Shown piece by piece: positions 7,364 through 16,232 of a DNA stretch of 64,000 nt. The notes under the pieces were generated by a model. The model worked only from the letters and a program-made list of their open reading frames with translations, was not told where the DNA came from and did no database searches. The DNA is taken from the NCBI RefSeq assembly GCF_014696355.1, contig NZ_JACJQA010000027.1:124001-188000 (forward strand), read 5' to 3'. The position numbers and the translations under genes are program-made. This DNA is from Pseudanabaena sp. FACHB-1998 (GTDB taxonomy: Bacteria > Cyanobacteriota > Cyanobacteriia > Pseudanabaenales > Pseudanabaenaceae). Within the stretch, counting starts at the first letter, position 1, and each line of letters starts with the position of its first letter.

Positions 7364-8038
7364 ATGACTACTCCCAATATTATTCTGGCGGGATATCTCG
7401 CAGGTGCATCGGATTACATACCGATCGCCCAAAAATTACACCACAAAAATTTATCGGCAACCGTAGTTCCTTTGAAGTGGTGGGACTGGGTTCCCACGGT
7501 GGGCGGAAGATCGATCGCGCCGATCTTAGAAAAACTTGACCAAACCGTAAATCAGGAATTAGCCAAAACTGGCGCATCCAAAGTAAATATCATTGCCCAT
7601 TCCGCAGGGGGGTGGCTCTCACGGATTTATCTAGGCGATCGCCCTTATTATGACAAGGTTTGGAATGCACGTTCTAAAGTTGCAAAACTAGTTTGTCTGG
7701 GAACTCCCCAACGTAGTCTTGAACCTTGGTCACTGCCAAATTTAGGCTTTGTCAATGACAACTATCCTGATGCTTTTTATGATGATATTGAATATATCTG
7801 TATAGCGGGAAATGTGGTGCAGGGTAAAAAATCCACACCTAAAAAATGGCTTGCCTACAGTAGTTATGAACTCACCATCGGTCAAGGTGATGTCTGGGGC
7901 GATGGGATCATTCCCATTGAGGCGGCTTATTTGAAGGGAGCGAAGAATATGGCGATCGATGGGGTCTATCATTCTCCACGATCGGGAAAGTGGTATGGCT
8001 CCCAAGAAGTAGTGGATATTTGGGCGGAGTATTTATAG
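7364..8038 (+). CDS. Alpha/beta hydrolase, lipase-like (PGAP1/EstA type)
   Basis: A 224-aa serine hydrolase with no signal peptide. The nucleophile elbow is AHSAGGW (Ser80), preceded by KVNII as in lipase class 2 and PGAP1-like enzymes. Probable acid and base residues lie in GQGDVWGDGIIPIEAA and GVYHSPRSG near the C-terminus. The start MTTPNIILAGYLAGASDYIP places the first beta strand at the N-terminus as in homologous folds. A cytoplasmic esterase or lipase acting on an acyl ester is likely; the substrate is unknown. Confidence 0.82.
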   Translation: MTTPNIILAGYLAGASDYIPIAQKLHHKNLSATVVPLKWWDWVPTVGGRSIAPILEKLDQTVNQELAKTGASKVNIIAHSAGGWLSRIYLGDRPYYDKVWNARSKVAKLVCLGTPQRSLEPWSLPNLGFVNDNYPDAFYDDIEYICIAGNVVQGKKSTPKKWLAYSSYELTIGQGDVWGDGIIPIEAAYLKGAKNMAIDGVYHSPRSGKWYGSQEVVDIWAEYL

Positions 8039-8062
8039 ATTTCGAGGTTCACAAATCCTGCC

Positions 8063-8770
8063 CTATTTTTCCCTGTCATTATGAATAGGTGCAACGCCAA
8101 AAATTTGGCTACCTACCCGAATCATCGTTGCACCTGCTTTAACGGCGATCGCATAGTCCGCCGACATTCCCATTGAGAGTTCTTGAATATTATTCCAACC
8201 AAGCGATCGCAGTTTTGCGGCTAATTTCCCCACGCTCTCAAAGACTTCGTAGGCTTGGGCTTCACTTAAGCCCAAAGGCAAAATTGACATTAGCCCTACG
8301 ATATTCAGATTTTGCAGTTTCTTTAATTCGGGCAAATCCGCCAATAGTTCCGCTTCTGTCCAACCTGATTTATTCGGATCTTCCGCTAACTTCACTTGCA
8401 ATAGCAGCTTTGGAGATTTTCCTAGTTCCTGAATTAAGCGATCGCATTGTTCCGCCAAACTAAGGCGATCAATCGAATGTATCCAATCAAATTGAGCGAT
8501 CGCTTGCCTTGCTTTATTACTCTGCAAGGAACCAATCATATGCCAAGTAATATCCGCTAAATCCGCTAATTCCGTTTGCTTAATCTTAGAATCCTGCACG
8601 CGCGATTCGCCAAAGTTCCTGATTCCTGCGGCATAGGCAGCCCGCACTGCATCCGTAGTCGTATATTTACTAACCGCAACAAGTTTCACCTCTGGTGGAA
8701 TATTTGCGCGAATTAGATGGAGGCGATCGGCGATCGGGCAACCAATTGAATCAGAAGTAAATTCGGTCAT
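8063..8770 (-). CDS. YggS/PROSC family pyridoxal-phosphate homeostasis protein
   Basis: A 235-aa single-domain TIM-barrel protein that binds PLP without known catalysis and buffers PLP and amino/keto acid pools. The PLP lysine is in KLVAVSKYTT (Lys35). The family word HMIGSLQSNK (normally HFIGxLQxNK) and the C-terminal LSMGMSADYAIAVKAGATMIRVGSQIFG are intact. It is convergent with the lipase gene. In many cyanobacteria this gene precedes the sepF cell-division gene, which is not present here. Confidence 0.92.
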   Translation of the reverse strand: MTEFTSDSIGCPIADRLHLIRANIPPEVKLVAVSKYTTTDAVRAAYAAGIRNFGESRVQDSKIKQTELADLADITWHMIGSLQSNKARQAIAQFDWIHSIDRLSLAEQCDRLIQELGKSPKLLLQVKLAEDPNKSGWTEAELLADLPELKKLQNLNIVGLMSILPLGLSEAQAYEVFESVGKLAAKLRSLGWNNIQELSMGMSADYAIAVKAGATMIRVGSQIFGVAPIHNDREK

Positions 8771-8907
8771 GAAATCCAGTTCACAAGCTTGCTGTAATTA
8801 TTCCTAGCTACTTATTAGTCTAGCAAAATGATATGTTGATAAGCCCGACTCTTTTGATTTTAAAATGCCAGTAATCAGCCCCAATTTTCCTTTAGCCGTG
8901 AATCCTC

Positions 8908-9705
8908 ATGGTTGATCGTAATCATCAAGTTTATACGGCTAGTGAGATTGTTAATCATTACCGCCAGCTATGCCAATTACAACCCGCCGAACAAACTATT
9001 CTCAATCTGTTCAGGAATGAATGGTCAAGGATCAAAATGCTCGATATTGGCGTAGGGGGAGGACGCACTACTCAACATTTCTCGGAAATTGTTCAAGAAT
9101 ATATGGGAATTGATTATGCTCAGGAGATGATTACGGCTTGCCAGAAACGCTTTCCAGCTTCTACTCAATTATCTTCTCGATCAAGAAAATTTGAACTAGG
9201 AGATGCTAGAAATATGAGTCAATTTGCCAATAATTCTTTTGACTTTATTTTATTTAGCTTTAATGGTTTAGACACGCTATCGCATCTGGAGCGATTACAG
9301 GTATTTCAAGAAATCAGCCGTATTGGGAAGTCGGGAGGATATTTCTTTTTTTCAAGCCATAGCTTGCAAGGACTAGAGCGAGAATTTAACTGGCTAAATC
9401 AGATCAGCTTCAATCCATTAACAACCTATGTAAACTTGGTTATGCTTGGGCTTCTACGCTTCTTTAATCGTTCTATCTCTTTAAAAAGAATCAAATCTAC
9501 CAATTATGAGATCATTCAAGATGAATCCCATAATTTTCGATTGAAACAGTATTACATTAGACCGCAAGAGCAACTCAATCAATTAGAAGCGGCTTTCGAC
9601 AATATCAAAATATATTCTTGGAAAAGTGGTTTAGAAATCACTACCCCAGAGGATTTGAACGCTAATGCTGATATGTGGCTTTATTACCTGTGCCAAATCA
9701 AATAA
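8908..9705 (+). CDS. Class I SAM-dependent methyltransferase
   Basis: A 265-aa Rossmann-fold methyltransferase. Motif I MLDIGVGGGRTT is near residue 46, the acidic end of strand 2 is YMGIDYAQEMI, and the strand-4 motif NSFDFILFSFNGLDTL is clear. The C-terminal third carries no further recognisable domain. There is no operon partner: both neighbours face the other way. Substrate unknown. Confidence 0.82.
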   Translation: MVDRNHQVYTASEIVNHYRQLCQLQPAEQTILNLFRNEWSRIKMLDIGVGGGRTTQHFSEIVQEYMGIDYAQEMITACQKRFPASTQLSSRSRKFELGDARNMSQFANNSFDFILFSFNGLDTLSHLERLQVFQEISRIGKSGGYFFFSSHSLQGLEREFNWLNQISFNPLTTYVNLVMLGLLRFFNRSISLKRIKSTNYEIIQDESHNFRLKQYYIRPQEQLNQLEAAFDNIKIYSWKSGLEITTPEDLNANADMWLYYLCQIK

Positions 9706-9735
9706 GCGAAAACACATCCTTAGCCCCTCTTTCCT

Positions 9736-9833
9736 TGCTCTAAACATAAAACCCCAAAAGCGAGTTGCGGCGCGAATCGCCGCAACTCGCTTTTGGGGTT
9801 TTGGTTTGTATTGACTAACTCTTGCTTTTCTAT
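9736..9833. repeat. MITE-like palindromic element, copy 2
   Basis: Core palindrome at 9748-9802 with arms AAAACCCCAAAAGCGAGTTG and CAACTCGCTTTTGGGGTTTT. It is flanked by the family sequences CTAAACATAAAACCCC and GGTTTGTATTGACTAA. One base of the central GCGCGAAGCGC is changed, giving GCGCGAATCGC. It lies between two convergent genes and probably terminates both. Confidence 0.65.
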
Positions 9834-10834
9834 TTAGCGCGAAAGATTGCTCTGACGGGTAAATGGTCGGAGACTTTAGAGAAATAGGTGCGATCGCTAT
9901 CAAAGCCCAAATCCTTTTGCGGATCGAGTATTTGAATTGATTGCGGAATATATTCCTCTTCCGCACCCTTGGGAGCCTGAGAAATCGCAATATGGTCAAT
10001 CACACAGCCCGTCCCACGATTAGAGAATCTGGGACGACCATCTATGGCTCTGGGTAGACCACGCTTTTTTAAGCAATTTTCCTTTGCATCAGTTTCCACA
10101 TTGCGCGTTAAAAAAGTAAGCGGCGCATCTCTCAAACCGCGATTTTGGTCAGCCCATGTAGGACTATTAAAATCGCCAACTAGAATTAAATCGGGATCAG
10201 ACTGGGGATTACTTTGGTATTGATCCACTTCTTTGCGGAGGCGATCGCTTTGATTTTGTCGTAAGCGATCAGCATCTTTACCACCACCACCTTTTTGATG
10301 CACCACCACCAAAGTAAAATCAAAACCTTTACCGTCAGGCATAGTCTTTAGATAAGTCACCAAAGGCGATCGCAATGTCCCCGTCAGATTTACCTGCTTC
10401 CATTCCGTCACCTTTTGCGCGGTAATTAAATCCTTGCGATAGAACAAAGCAACTCGCTGTTTATTTCCCGTCTCGCCTAAGATAAATTCCCATACTTGTG
10501 ATTTATTAAGTTTCTCTTTTAGTTTATCCGCCGCGATCGGGCTAATTTCTTGTAAACCAATCACATCAAAATTACGTTCAATAATTTGGCTCACCGTATC
10601 GACTTTTTCACTATTCAATCCGTCAAAATTTTCTAAATTAAAGGTTCCTAAACGGATTTTATCGGAACTTGCAGTTAGACTTGCATTAAGGGGATTGGAG
10701 CAGCCAGAGGCGATAACAATATTGATTGCCAAGCCCAAAGCCCTGTAATTGCAATGCGGTGCAAAGCACTGCATCGCAATTACAGGGCTTTTAGTTTTAA
10801 CAGATTGAAAAAATTTAACAAGCGATCGCCACAT
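9830..10834 (-). CDS. Endonuclease/exonuclease/phosphatase (EEP) family lipoprotein with a palindrome inserted in its signal peptide
   Basis: A 334-aa secreted EEP-fold (DNase I-like) phosphoesterase. Conserved motifs are GTFNLENF, VIGLQEI, LVGDFNS and SDHLPVRAIF, which carry the metal Asp/Glu, Asn and catalytic His. The N-terminus is odd. MWRSLVKFFQSVKT is followed by about 18 residues (KSPVIAMQCFAPHCNYRA) encoded by the palindrome at 10737-10791, and only then by LGLAINIVIASGC, a lipobox. Removing the palindrome residues gives a classical lipoprotein signal of about 27 residues. With the insert, export may still work from a longer leader or from an internal start. Substrate could be DNA, phospholipid or phosphate ester. 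Confidence 0.82.
   Translation of the reverse strand: MWRSLVKFFQSVKTKSPVIAMQCFAPHCNYRALGLAINIVIASGCSNPLNASLTASSDKIRLGTFNLENFDGLNSEKVDTVSQIIERNFDVIGLQEISPIAADKLKEKLNKSQVWEFILGETGNKQRVALFYRKDLITAQKVTEWKQVNLTGTLRSPLVTYLKTMPDGKGFDFTLVVVHQKGGGGKDADRLRQNQSDRLRKEVDQYQSNPQSDPDLILVGDFNSPTWADQNRGLRDAPLTFLTRNVETDAKENCLKKRGLPRAIDGRPRFSNRGTGCVIDHIAISQAPKGAEEEYIPQSIQILDPQKDLGFDSDRTYFSKVSDHLPVRAIFRAK
10737..10791. repeat. Palindrome inserted inside a signal-peptide coding region
   Basis: A 55-bp palindrome with arms AAAGCCCTGTAATTGC and GCAATTACAGGGCTTT and a middle that folds again around TGCAAAGCA. It is read in frame as part of the EEP lipoprotein. Confidence 0.75.
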
Positions 10835-10861
10835 ACGTTTAGCTATAATTTATTGGATTTT

Positions 10862-10902
10862 GGGTAGATGTGGCGCGGGCGAAGCCCGCGCCACATCTAC
10901 CC
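10862..10902. terminator. Palindromic hairpin between two leftward genes
   Basis: Perfect stem GGGTAGATGTGGCGCGGGC / GCCCGCGCCACATCTACCC. It lies after the stop of the J-domain gene (10923, leftward) and upstream of the EEP start, so it can end the former. No T tract is obvious, so termination is inferred from position. Confidence 0.5.
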
Positions 10903-10922
10903 GATGCGTAAGTCCTAACCCT

Positions 10923-12044
10923 TTAGGAGCGCCGAGAAGAAATCCATTTGAGTAAATGGGATAACCATCCATGCTCTGGTTGAATATTGGGTTTCTTAAT
11001 TTTAGTAGGCTTAGGCTTCGCGGAATTTTTCGCATTTTTGTCGGTACTACTTGGAGGATTATCAGACTCTTCCAATTCCAAAAGATGCTTTAGGGCTAGA
11101 GGTTCTTGAGGATTAATATAAAGCGATCGCTTAAAGCTTGCCTTTGCCATTTGAAGTTGATTGATATTTATATAAACCACGCCCAGTAAAGCCAGACATT
11201 TACTATTATTTGCATCCATTCTCAAGATCTCTCGCAAATCTTGGAGTGCAGCTTTCCAATTACTCTGCAATATATAGATTTCACAGACTTTAATGCGATT
11301 GTTAATCATTGCCTTCTCACCAGATTCACTCGCATCTTGAATCAAAGTTTCATCCGCTCTAGCCTGAATTACAGTGTCTTCCGACTTAATGTGCAGATTG
11401 ATTTCCTCCTTTTCAAAGGCATACTGAAGATTATATCCATAACTAGGTTTTGAGGGAGGCGGAAGTGGGTTACTAGTATGGATTTTGGTGCTTGTAGGTG
11501 TTAGCTTCGGGGCAAGAACTGGGGGCATATTGCTTGCCCCATGTCGATAGCCCGCTTTATAAAGAATGTAAACTAGATTTAGCTCACTAATTTGAGCCGT
11601 ATAATCTAGAATTTGAGGAAGCGATTGATATTGGACTTTGGCAATCTCCGTAACTAATCGCTCGTAAACATCCTCACTGGGAGTCATGATCAACTCACAG
11701 GCACTCTCCGAATGAATTGTAATATTGCGTGACCTTAGCATTAAGCGTTTGGCAAGCAATTTAAAGATTTCTTGATAAGCACTGCGATCTTGCTCCTTCA
11801 TCAGAGCGTTATAGGCAGGATTGACTAACTTAGCTAGATATTGCGTAGCAATGATTTTTTCATCTGCCGAAAAACCATAAACATCGGGATGCAAAATCCG
11901 AGCAATCCGCAAATAGACATTACGAATGTAGTTAGAGTTGCTAATAAGTGGTAAGCCCAAAGCAGCATAGTAGTCATGGTTATACTGACTAATTCCGCGA
12001 TCGAAGCGGATAAACTGTGCTTTTGGCGGCTGGGGCTTATTCAT
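10923..12044 (-). CDS. J-domain protein with C-terminal TPR
   Basis: A 373-aa DnaJ-like cochaperone candidate. A divergent J domain occupies residues 20-95: NHDYYAALGLPL, then LRIARILHPDVYG, whose HPD (residues 52-54) is the Hsp70-stimulating tripeptide, and VNPAYNALMKEQDRSAYQE. The middle is Pro/Ser/Thr-rich. A pair of tetratricopeptide units follows (NWKAALQDLREIL, GVVYININQLQMAKASF). No glycine/phenylalanine or zinc-finger region is present, so it is a type III J protein. ATG 12044 (MNKPQPPKAQ) is preferred to the more distal 12104 because it sits right before the conserved region. Confidence 0.8.
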   Translation of the reverse strand: MNKPQPPKAQFIRFDRGISQYNHDYYAALGLPLISNSNYIRNVYLRIARILHPDVYGFSADEKIIATQYLAKLVNPAYNALMKEQDRSAYQEIFKLLAKRLMLRSRNITIHSESACELIMTPSEDVYERLVTEIAKVQYQSLPQILDYTAQISELNLVYILYKAGYRHGASNMPPVLAPKLTPTSTKIHTSNPLPPPSKPSYGYNLQYAFEKEEINLHIKSEDTVIQARADETLIQDASESGEKAMINNRIKVCEIYILQSNWKAALQDLREILRMDANNSKCLALLGVVYININQLQMAKASFKRSLYINPQEPLALKHLLELEESDNPPSSTDKNAKNSAKPKPTKIKKPNIQPEHGWLSHLLKWISSRRS

Positions 12045-12171
12045 GTTTACTAGATGCCCACTAAAAACTATGCAAAAAACTGACTGGTCAATTACATATA
12101 CCAAATAAGGGGCAAAAAATAGAGAGCTATTTACCTTAACTTATAGCAAACCACAAAAGTGTGACAACTAA

Positions 12172-12224
12172 AACCCAAAAATAAAAGTGACGGTGCAAAG
12201 CGCCGTCACTTTTATTTTTGGGTT
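12172..12224 (-). terminator. Terminator of the Ser/Thr kinase gene
   Basis: Perfect stem with outer arms AACCCAAAAATAAAAGTGAC and GTCACTTTTATTTTTGGGTT. The kinase stop codon (12223-12225) lies within its edge. A half-copy of the TTCACAAAAGTGTG palindrome precedes it at about 12150. Confidence 0.7.
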
Positions 12225-13677
12225 AGCTTTTATTGCTGTATAAAAATTCTTCGATTACATCAATCAACCAATTCACCTCTGTCGGTCTGATTTTAGAAAT
12301 AGCTAGAGTGTATTCGGTATTTCGCAGTTGTAGAACGACATTAGATTTGATCGAATTGTCTTCACTATGTTCACTCCCAGCCCACATCAACCAACTGATA
12401 AAACTGCTATCTCTCTTTTCGATCATGTTCCATTTAGGGACAACTCCATTTAATTCATGGGTAGGAAATGTGGCTTTCCAATAGATCTTCCCAAATAGCG
12501 ATCGCCTTAGCCATGTTTCCTGCTCACCAATTTCGAGAATCACACTTGTTAGCTGATTGATTGTGAGCAATATCATGATCACAACCAACAAAGCCGTCAA
12601 AATATATGTCCAAACATAATTTTTTAAAATAGCAATCACAGAAACCATGTCAGGAAAAAATGGCTGTAAAAAGAGGATAACTCCGATCACCAATCCCCAA
12701 GAAACGATCACCATCCAGATACTACAGGGAATCACGATCCGCAATTGAGTGGGAGATTGCTCAACTTGAATATTAGTCTGGTCGGGCGGATAGACTCGGC
12801 GTTTAGGTCTGGACTTGGGAACTGACTGAGTTACTGGCTTAGAGATTGCCTGAGGAGCTAAAGCAACTGGTTCTTGGAGAGTTTGTAGAGCCTCTCGCGC
12901 CGTGGCATAGCGTTTTTTGACGGTGGGTTCGACTAATTTCTGAATCCATTGCACTAAATGTAAACTGGCACTGGTGCGATCGCGAAAAACAATCTTTGCG
13001 TCATCATCCTGTGGCAAATCCGCAGGAGATATCCCTGTCAGCAAATGAATCATCGTCGCGCCTAAGGCATAGAGATCAGAAGCGGCTACGGCTCGACCGC
13101 CATATTGTTCCATCGGTGCATAGCCATAGGTTCCCACAATCGTAAAAGATTTGCCTTCAGCACTTGCCCTGTCTTGGACTGCGCCAAAATCTACAAGATA
13201 GATATTGCGAGTTTCTCCATCCCTACCAGTCAAAATCAAATTACTAGGTTTAATATCACGGTGGAGAACTTGAGGATTTAATTCGTGCAGGTATCTCAGA
13301 ATCTCTAAAATCGCGATCGCCATTTGCTTAACCTGCGATTCCGTAAATTTATGCCCTTTAGCGAGATATTCTTTGAGGGATTCTCCTTGAATATATTCCT
13401 GAACCAATCCAAACCATAACGAGCGATCGTCAATGGAAAAATAATCTCGATATTTAGGAATTCTTGGATGATCTAACTGTTTGAGAACATTTGCCTCACG
13501 CTCAAATAGTTTCAAATCTTCCCATTGGATATTCCCGCCAAAGGCAAGTAACTTGACCACAACACGCTCATGCCCTTGCTGCAAATCCTTTGCTAACCAA
13601 GTTTCGCGCCCCGCATTCTGTCCTAGCTGGCGTTCTAACTGATAGCGCTTATTGATAATGGCTTGAGGTTCTAGCAT
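12223..13677 (-). CDS. Ser/Thr protein kinase with two C-terminal membrane helices
   Basis: A 484-aa bacterial STK. The kinase domain spans residues 10-280 with VLHRDIKPSNLIL, YLVDFGAV and the APE-like APMEQYGG. The glycine loop is degenerate (GQNAGRET). After a basic Pro-rich linker come two close membrane helices (about 330-395) and a cytosolic tail similar to a PH-like module (EIGEQETWLRRSLFGKIYW). ATG 13677 (MLEPQAIINKRYQLERQLG) is chosen. A longer reading frame runs back through a terminator palindrome into the HAD gene and is unlikely. This architecture is common in cyanobacteria. Targets unknown. Confidence 0.88.
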   Translation of the reverse strand: MLEPQAIINKRYQLERQLGQNAGRETWLAKDLQQGHERVVVKLLAFGGNIQWEDLKLFEREANVLKQLDHPRIPKYRDYFSIDDRSLWFGLVQEYIQGESLKEYLAKGHKFTESQVKQMAIAILEILRYLHELNPQVLHRDIKPSNLILTGRDGETRNIYLVDFGAVQDRASAEGKSFTIVGTYGYAPMEQYGGRAVAASDLYALGATMIHLLTGISPADLPQDDDAKIVFRDRTSASLHLVQWIQKLVEPTVKKRYATAREALQTLQEPVALAPQAISKPVTQSVPKSRPKRRVYPPDQTNIQVEQSPTQLRIVIPCSIWMVIVSWGLVIGVILFLQPFFPDMVSVIAILKNYVWTYILTALLVVIMILLTINQLTSVILEIGEQETWLRRSLFGKIYWKATFPTHELNGVVPKWNMIEKRDSSFISWLMWAGSEHSEDNSIKSNVVLQLRNTEYTLAISKIRPTEVNWLIDVIEEFLYSNKS

Positions 13678-13690
13678 AACGGTAGGCTTA

Positions 13691-13740
13691 AATTTTTTAA
13701 AGATAAAAGAGGGTGCTAGCCCTCTTTTATCTTTAAAATT
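13691..13740 (-). terminator. Terminator of the HAD phosphatase gene
   Basis: Long stem with a GC core (GAGGGTGCTAGCCCTC) and extended A/T arms (TTAAAGATAAAAGAGGG / CCCTCTTTTATCTTTAA). It sits exactly at the HAD stop and separates it from the kinase start. Confidence 0.7.
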
Positions 13741-14576
13741 TATAACACGAACTTTGCGATCGCGGCGGCGGCTCCATCCTCTTCGACAGTGGGCGCAATC
13801 CAATCTCCTAGTGGTTTTAAGCCTTCAGGAGCATTCCCCATCACCACACCAATACCCGCATATTCAATCATTTCCAAATCATTGAAGTTGTCACCGATCG
13901 CCAAGACTTGAGAGCGATCAAATCCCAAAATATTTTCGGCTAAATGCTTAACTGCCGTACCTTTATTGGCGATCGGATTAGTCGCTTCAAAAAAAGTGGC
14001 TACGGACTTGGTGAGGTACAGTTGTTGCGGCGTATAGCGATCCTTCAGAACGCGGAGCATTTCCGTCACCAATTCCGCAGTATCACTCAAGGCCAAGATT
14101 TTTGTCGGTGGATGGCTAGTACTACCGCTGGTTAGAAATTCGCGTAAATCGCCCACCACCTTAACGCCAACCTTGGAGCGTTCCGCATAGGCTTCTGTTT
14201 GTGCTGTCATTTTGCGGACATACAGTTCATCATTCACATAGATGTGAATCGAGAGTTGGTCATTAGTCGCAAACTCGCCCAGATCGTCTAGCAAAGATAG
14301 AGCTTGTCCTAACTCCACTGGCCAATGCCCTACCAATTCATCGGTTTGGGGATCTTTGATGAATGCGCCTTGATAGGAAATTAAGGGCATATCGGAGGCG
14401 ATCGCCTCATGAAAGCGCAAGGCGGAACGATACATTCTTCCTGTGGCGATCGCCACCTTGACACCCTTTGCTTGAGCCGCCTTAACTGCTTGCTTGACCG
14501 CATCATTAACCTGATTGGCATCACCGCTAATCGTGCCATCAATATCTACCACGACCAGTTTAATGTCTTGAGCCAT
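13740..14576 (-). CDS. HAD superfamily phosphatase, Cof/YidA type
   Basis: A 278-aa HAD-IIB hydrolase that should dephosphorylate a small sugar phosphate or cofactor. Motif I is VVDIDGTISGD, motif II is VAIATGR, the catalytic lysine region is NPIANKGTAVKHL, and motif IV is LAIGDNFNDLEM, followed by GVVMGNAPEGLK. All are intact. The length and C2B cap are typical. Substrate not predictable. Confidence 0.9.
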   Translation of the reverse strand: MAQDIKLVVVDIDGTISGDANQVNDAVKQAVKAAQAKGVKVAIATGRMYRSALRFHEAIASDMPLISYQGAFIKDPQTDELVGHWPVELGQALSLLDDLGEFATNDQLSIHIYVNDELYVRKMTAQTEAYAERSKVGVKVVGDLREFLTSGSTSHPPTKILALSDTAELVTEMLRVLKDRYTPQQLYLTKSVATFFEATNPIANKGTAVKHLAENILGFDRSQVLAIGDNFNDLEMIEYAGIGVVMGNAPEGLKPLGDWIAPTVEEDGAAAAIAKFVL

Positions 14577-14637
14577 GAGTTTTTCGCTTTGTTGTACTGC
14601 CTAATGTGGCAATAGTGTACCGAAAAACGCAGAAAAT

Positions 14638-14676
14638 CACATAAAAAAAGCTTGCGAAGCAAGCTTTTTTTATGTG
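14638..14676 (-). terminator. Terminator of the TPR secreted-protein gene
   Basis: Palindrome CACATAAAAAAAGCTTGC / GCAAGCTTTTTTTATGTG with a T run on both strands, 5 bp beyond the leftward stop. Confidence 0.75.
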
Positions 14677-14680
14677 ATTC

Positions 14681-15574
14681 TTATTCTTTACAAGCAACAC
14701 CACCAGCTAAATTGCGGCATTGCTGACGCACTTCCGCCAACATACTCGGATTCATTTGCTTACCCTTTGAGAGGGCTAACTCAAAGAATTGTTTAGCCGC
14801 AGGCAGATTATTACCACCCTGCATCCACAAAATCTGACCCTTGAGATAGTTTAGATCAGGATTATTGGGAGCCGTAGTTAAAGCCTTATTCACCGCACCT
14901 AGAGCCAAATCTGGTCTACGAGCATCCCGATAGGCTAGAGCAATTCCACGCCATTTCAAATAATCGGGAGCCGCATATTGCTTCAAGCTAGCCAAAGCTG
15001 ATTCCAAATCCGATAGGGGTAATACCGAAGCGATCAGCATATCGATATAGCCCTTAACTAAATTTAGTTCAGGATCATCAGGATCGATATCCTGTGCTTT
15101 TTTGATATTGTCAAATACGCTCTGCACCAATGGTAAAGCCCTTGGCGCACTCGACAATCCCTCGGTTTTGACAATATAGCCCGCCTCAATTAAGTCGCTA
15201 GCCGCTAAATAAATATAAGCACGCAGGTTGTCTTTCCCTTTCAAAGCCTCGGCATTGGCACGCACGCGCTTCCCTGCTACCTGCATTCCCACAAAGTCTT
15301 CAGTAGCATAGAAAGTCGAAGCCCGTAACGCAAAAACCAGTGGTTCATTAGCTTCGTTCCTAACAGCCTTGTCTAATTGCTTGACTGCCGACACATAATC
15401 ACCTTCTTTAAACATCAATTCAAAGGCTTTCTGAGTTTCACTACCGATCGCTCTAGCGTTACTAGTACGAAAAGGATCGGCGGCAAAGCTAGGCATCACG
15501 GTTACTGCGCTCACTAATGCTGCCAAGAGAGATGCAGAGACGGATGAGAATAAAAGTTTCACAGGAGGTTTCAT
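14681..15574 (-). CDS. Secreted TPR-containing protein (Sll0314-like)
   Basis: A 297-aa exported protein. ATG 15574 starts a classical signal peptide (MKPPVKLLFSSVSASLLAAL...MPSFAADP, cleavage after Ala-x-Ala); the longer upstream reading lacks one. The mature part is alpha-helical, with tetratricopeptide-like units (AFELMFKEGDYVSAVKQLDK, ALAYRDARRPDLALGAVNKA, LNYLKGQILWMQGG). The resemblance to the conserved cyanobacterial Sll0314 group is from memory and unverified. Periplasmic or thylakoid-lumen scaffold role inferred. Confidence 0.72.
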   Translation of the reverse strand: MKPPVKLLFSSVSASLLAALVSAVTVMPSFAADPFRTSNARAIGSETQKAFELMFKEGDYVSAVKQLDKAVRNEANEPLVFALRASTFYATEDFVGMQVAGKRVRANAEALKGKDNLRAYIYLAASDLIEAGYIVKTEGLSSAPRALPLVQSVFDNIKKAQDIDPDDPELNLVKGYIDMLIASVLPLSDLESALASLKQYAAPDYLKWRGIALAYRDARRPDLALGAVNKALTTAPNNPDLNYLKGQILWMQGGNNLPAAKQFFELALSKGKQMNPSMLAEVRQQCRNLAGGVACKE

Positions 15575-15965
15575 AAATTTCCCCGAAAATCTCAGGCTAT
15601 AGGTAGTTAGCAAAGTAGATTGTATTTCTAGAAATTTTAACAAATAGGACTCAGGCTTAAATTTCAACACTTAATCTAAATTTAGTCCAAATTTTAATTT
15701 GTCTGCAATATATAGCTGTTGCCCTTCTTGTTAGGACACAAAACCAGAAGAGGAGTTACAGCACTTCGCGCCGCAACTAGCTTCTTGGGTTTTGTGTCCT
15801 AATGCAAGTGACCACAGCTATATTACTTCGATATAGCAGAGGACGATTCTAATTTACAAAAAGTTTCCCAAATGGAAGGATCATTCATTTGACAGATGTA
15901 AATTTTTTATAAATTAAGTAAAATATCACAAACGTATCAATCTTCGCAAATATCTGGATAGCACC
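15575..15965. other. Intergenic region upstream of the TPR protein gene
   Basis: About 390 bp between divergent genes. It contains the MITE-like copy at 15710-15822, flanked by A+T-rich DNA that presumably holds the promoters of both genes. No further gene recognised. Confidence 0.45.
15710..15822. repeat. MITE-like palindromic element, copy 3
   Basis: The clearest outer ends of the family. It starts ATATAGCTGTTGCCC and ends GACCACAGCTATAT, with inner arms TTAGGACACAAAACC and GGTTTTGTGTCCTAA. The GC core has decayed (GAGTTACAGCACTTCGCGCC), so this looks like an old copy. Confidence 0.65.
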
Positions 15966-16217
15966 ATGGAAAAAAGTACCAATTCTACAGGCGGAGCCGC
16001 CCAACAAGCTGAACAAGCCCGTAATGCTCGTGAGGGTAAAGCACCCAATGCTTCTGGCGGAGCAGCATCCACGGATGCTGAATTACACGTTCCTAGTGTG
16101 TCCGATCCAGAAGCAACTGATCTTCCTACTTCAAACACACCTCATCCCGAATCAGATCCTCCCGATAGTCCTAATTCTGTAGCTGAGAAAAATAAAACGA
16201 CAACTCCAAAAGAGTAA
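15966..16217 (+). CDS. Small low-complexity hypothetical protein
   Basis: An 83-aa hydrophilic protein rich in Ala, Ser, Thr, Pro, Asn and Glu (for example GGAAQQAEQARNAREGK and NTPHPESDPPDSP), predicted to be disordered. It has no signal, helix pair or known motif. It stands alone between the MITE-like element and a convergent DUF29 gene. Coding status is plausible because the start ATG is well placed, but composition alone could allow an open frame here. Confidence 0.5.
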   Translation: MEKSTNSTGGAAQQAEQARNAREGKAPNASGGAASTDAELHVPSVSDPEATDLPTSNTPHPESDPPDSPNSVAEKNKTTTPKE

Positions 16218-16232
16218 TGGTGAGAATTTGAC

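Noticed and set aside
13678-13803. Longer N-terminus for the Ser/Thr kinase
   Set aside because: It would translate a terminator palindrome and overlap the HAD gene; the conserved kinase start lies at MLEPQAIINKRYQLERQLG.
15926-16138. Leftward 70-codon frame
   Set aside because: It is antisense to the small Ser/Thr/Pro-rich protein and has a simple complementary composition; no ribosome site.
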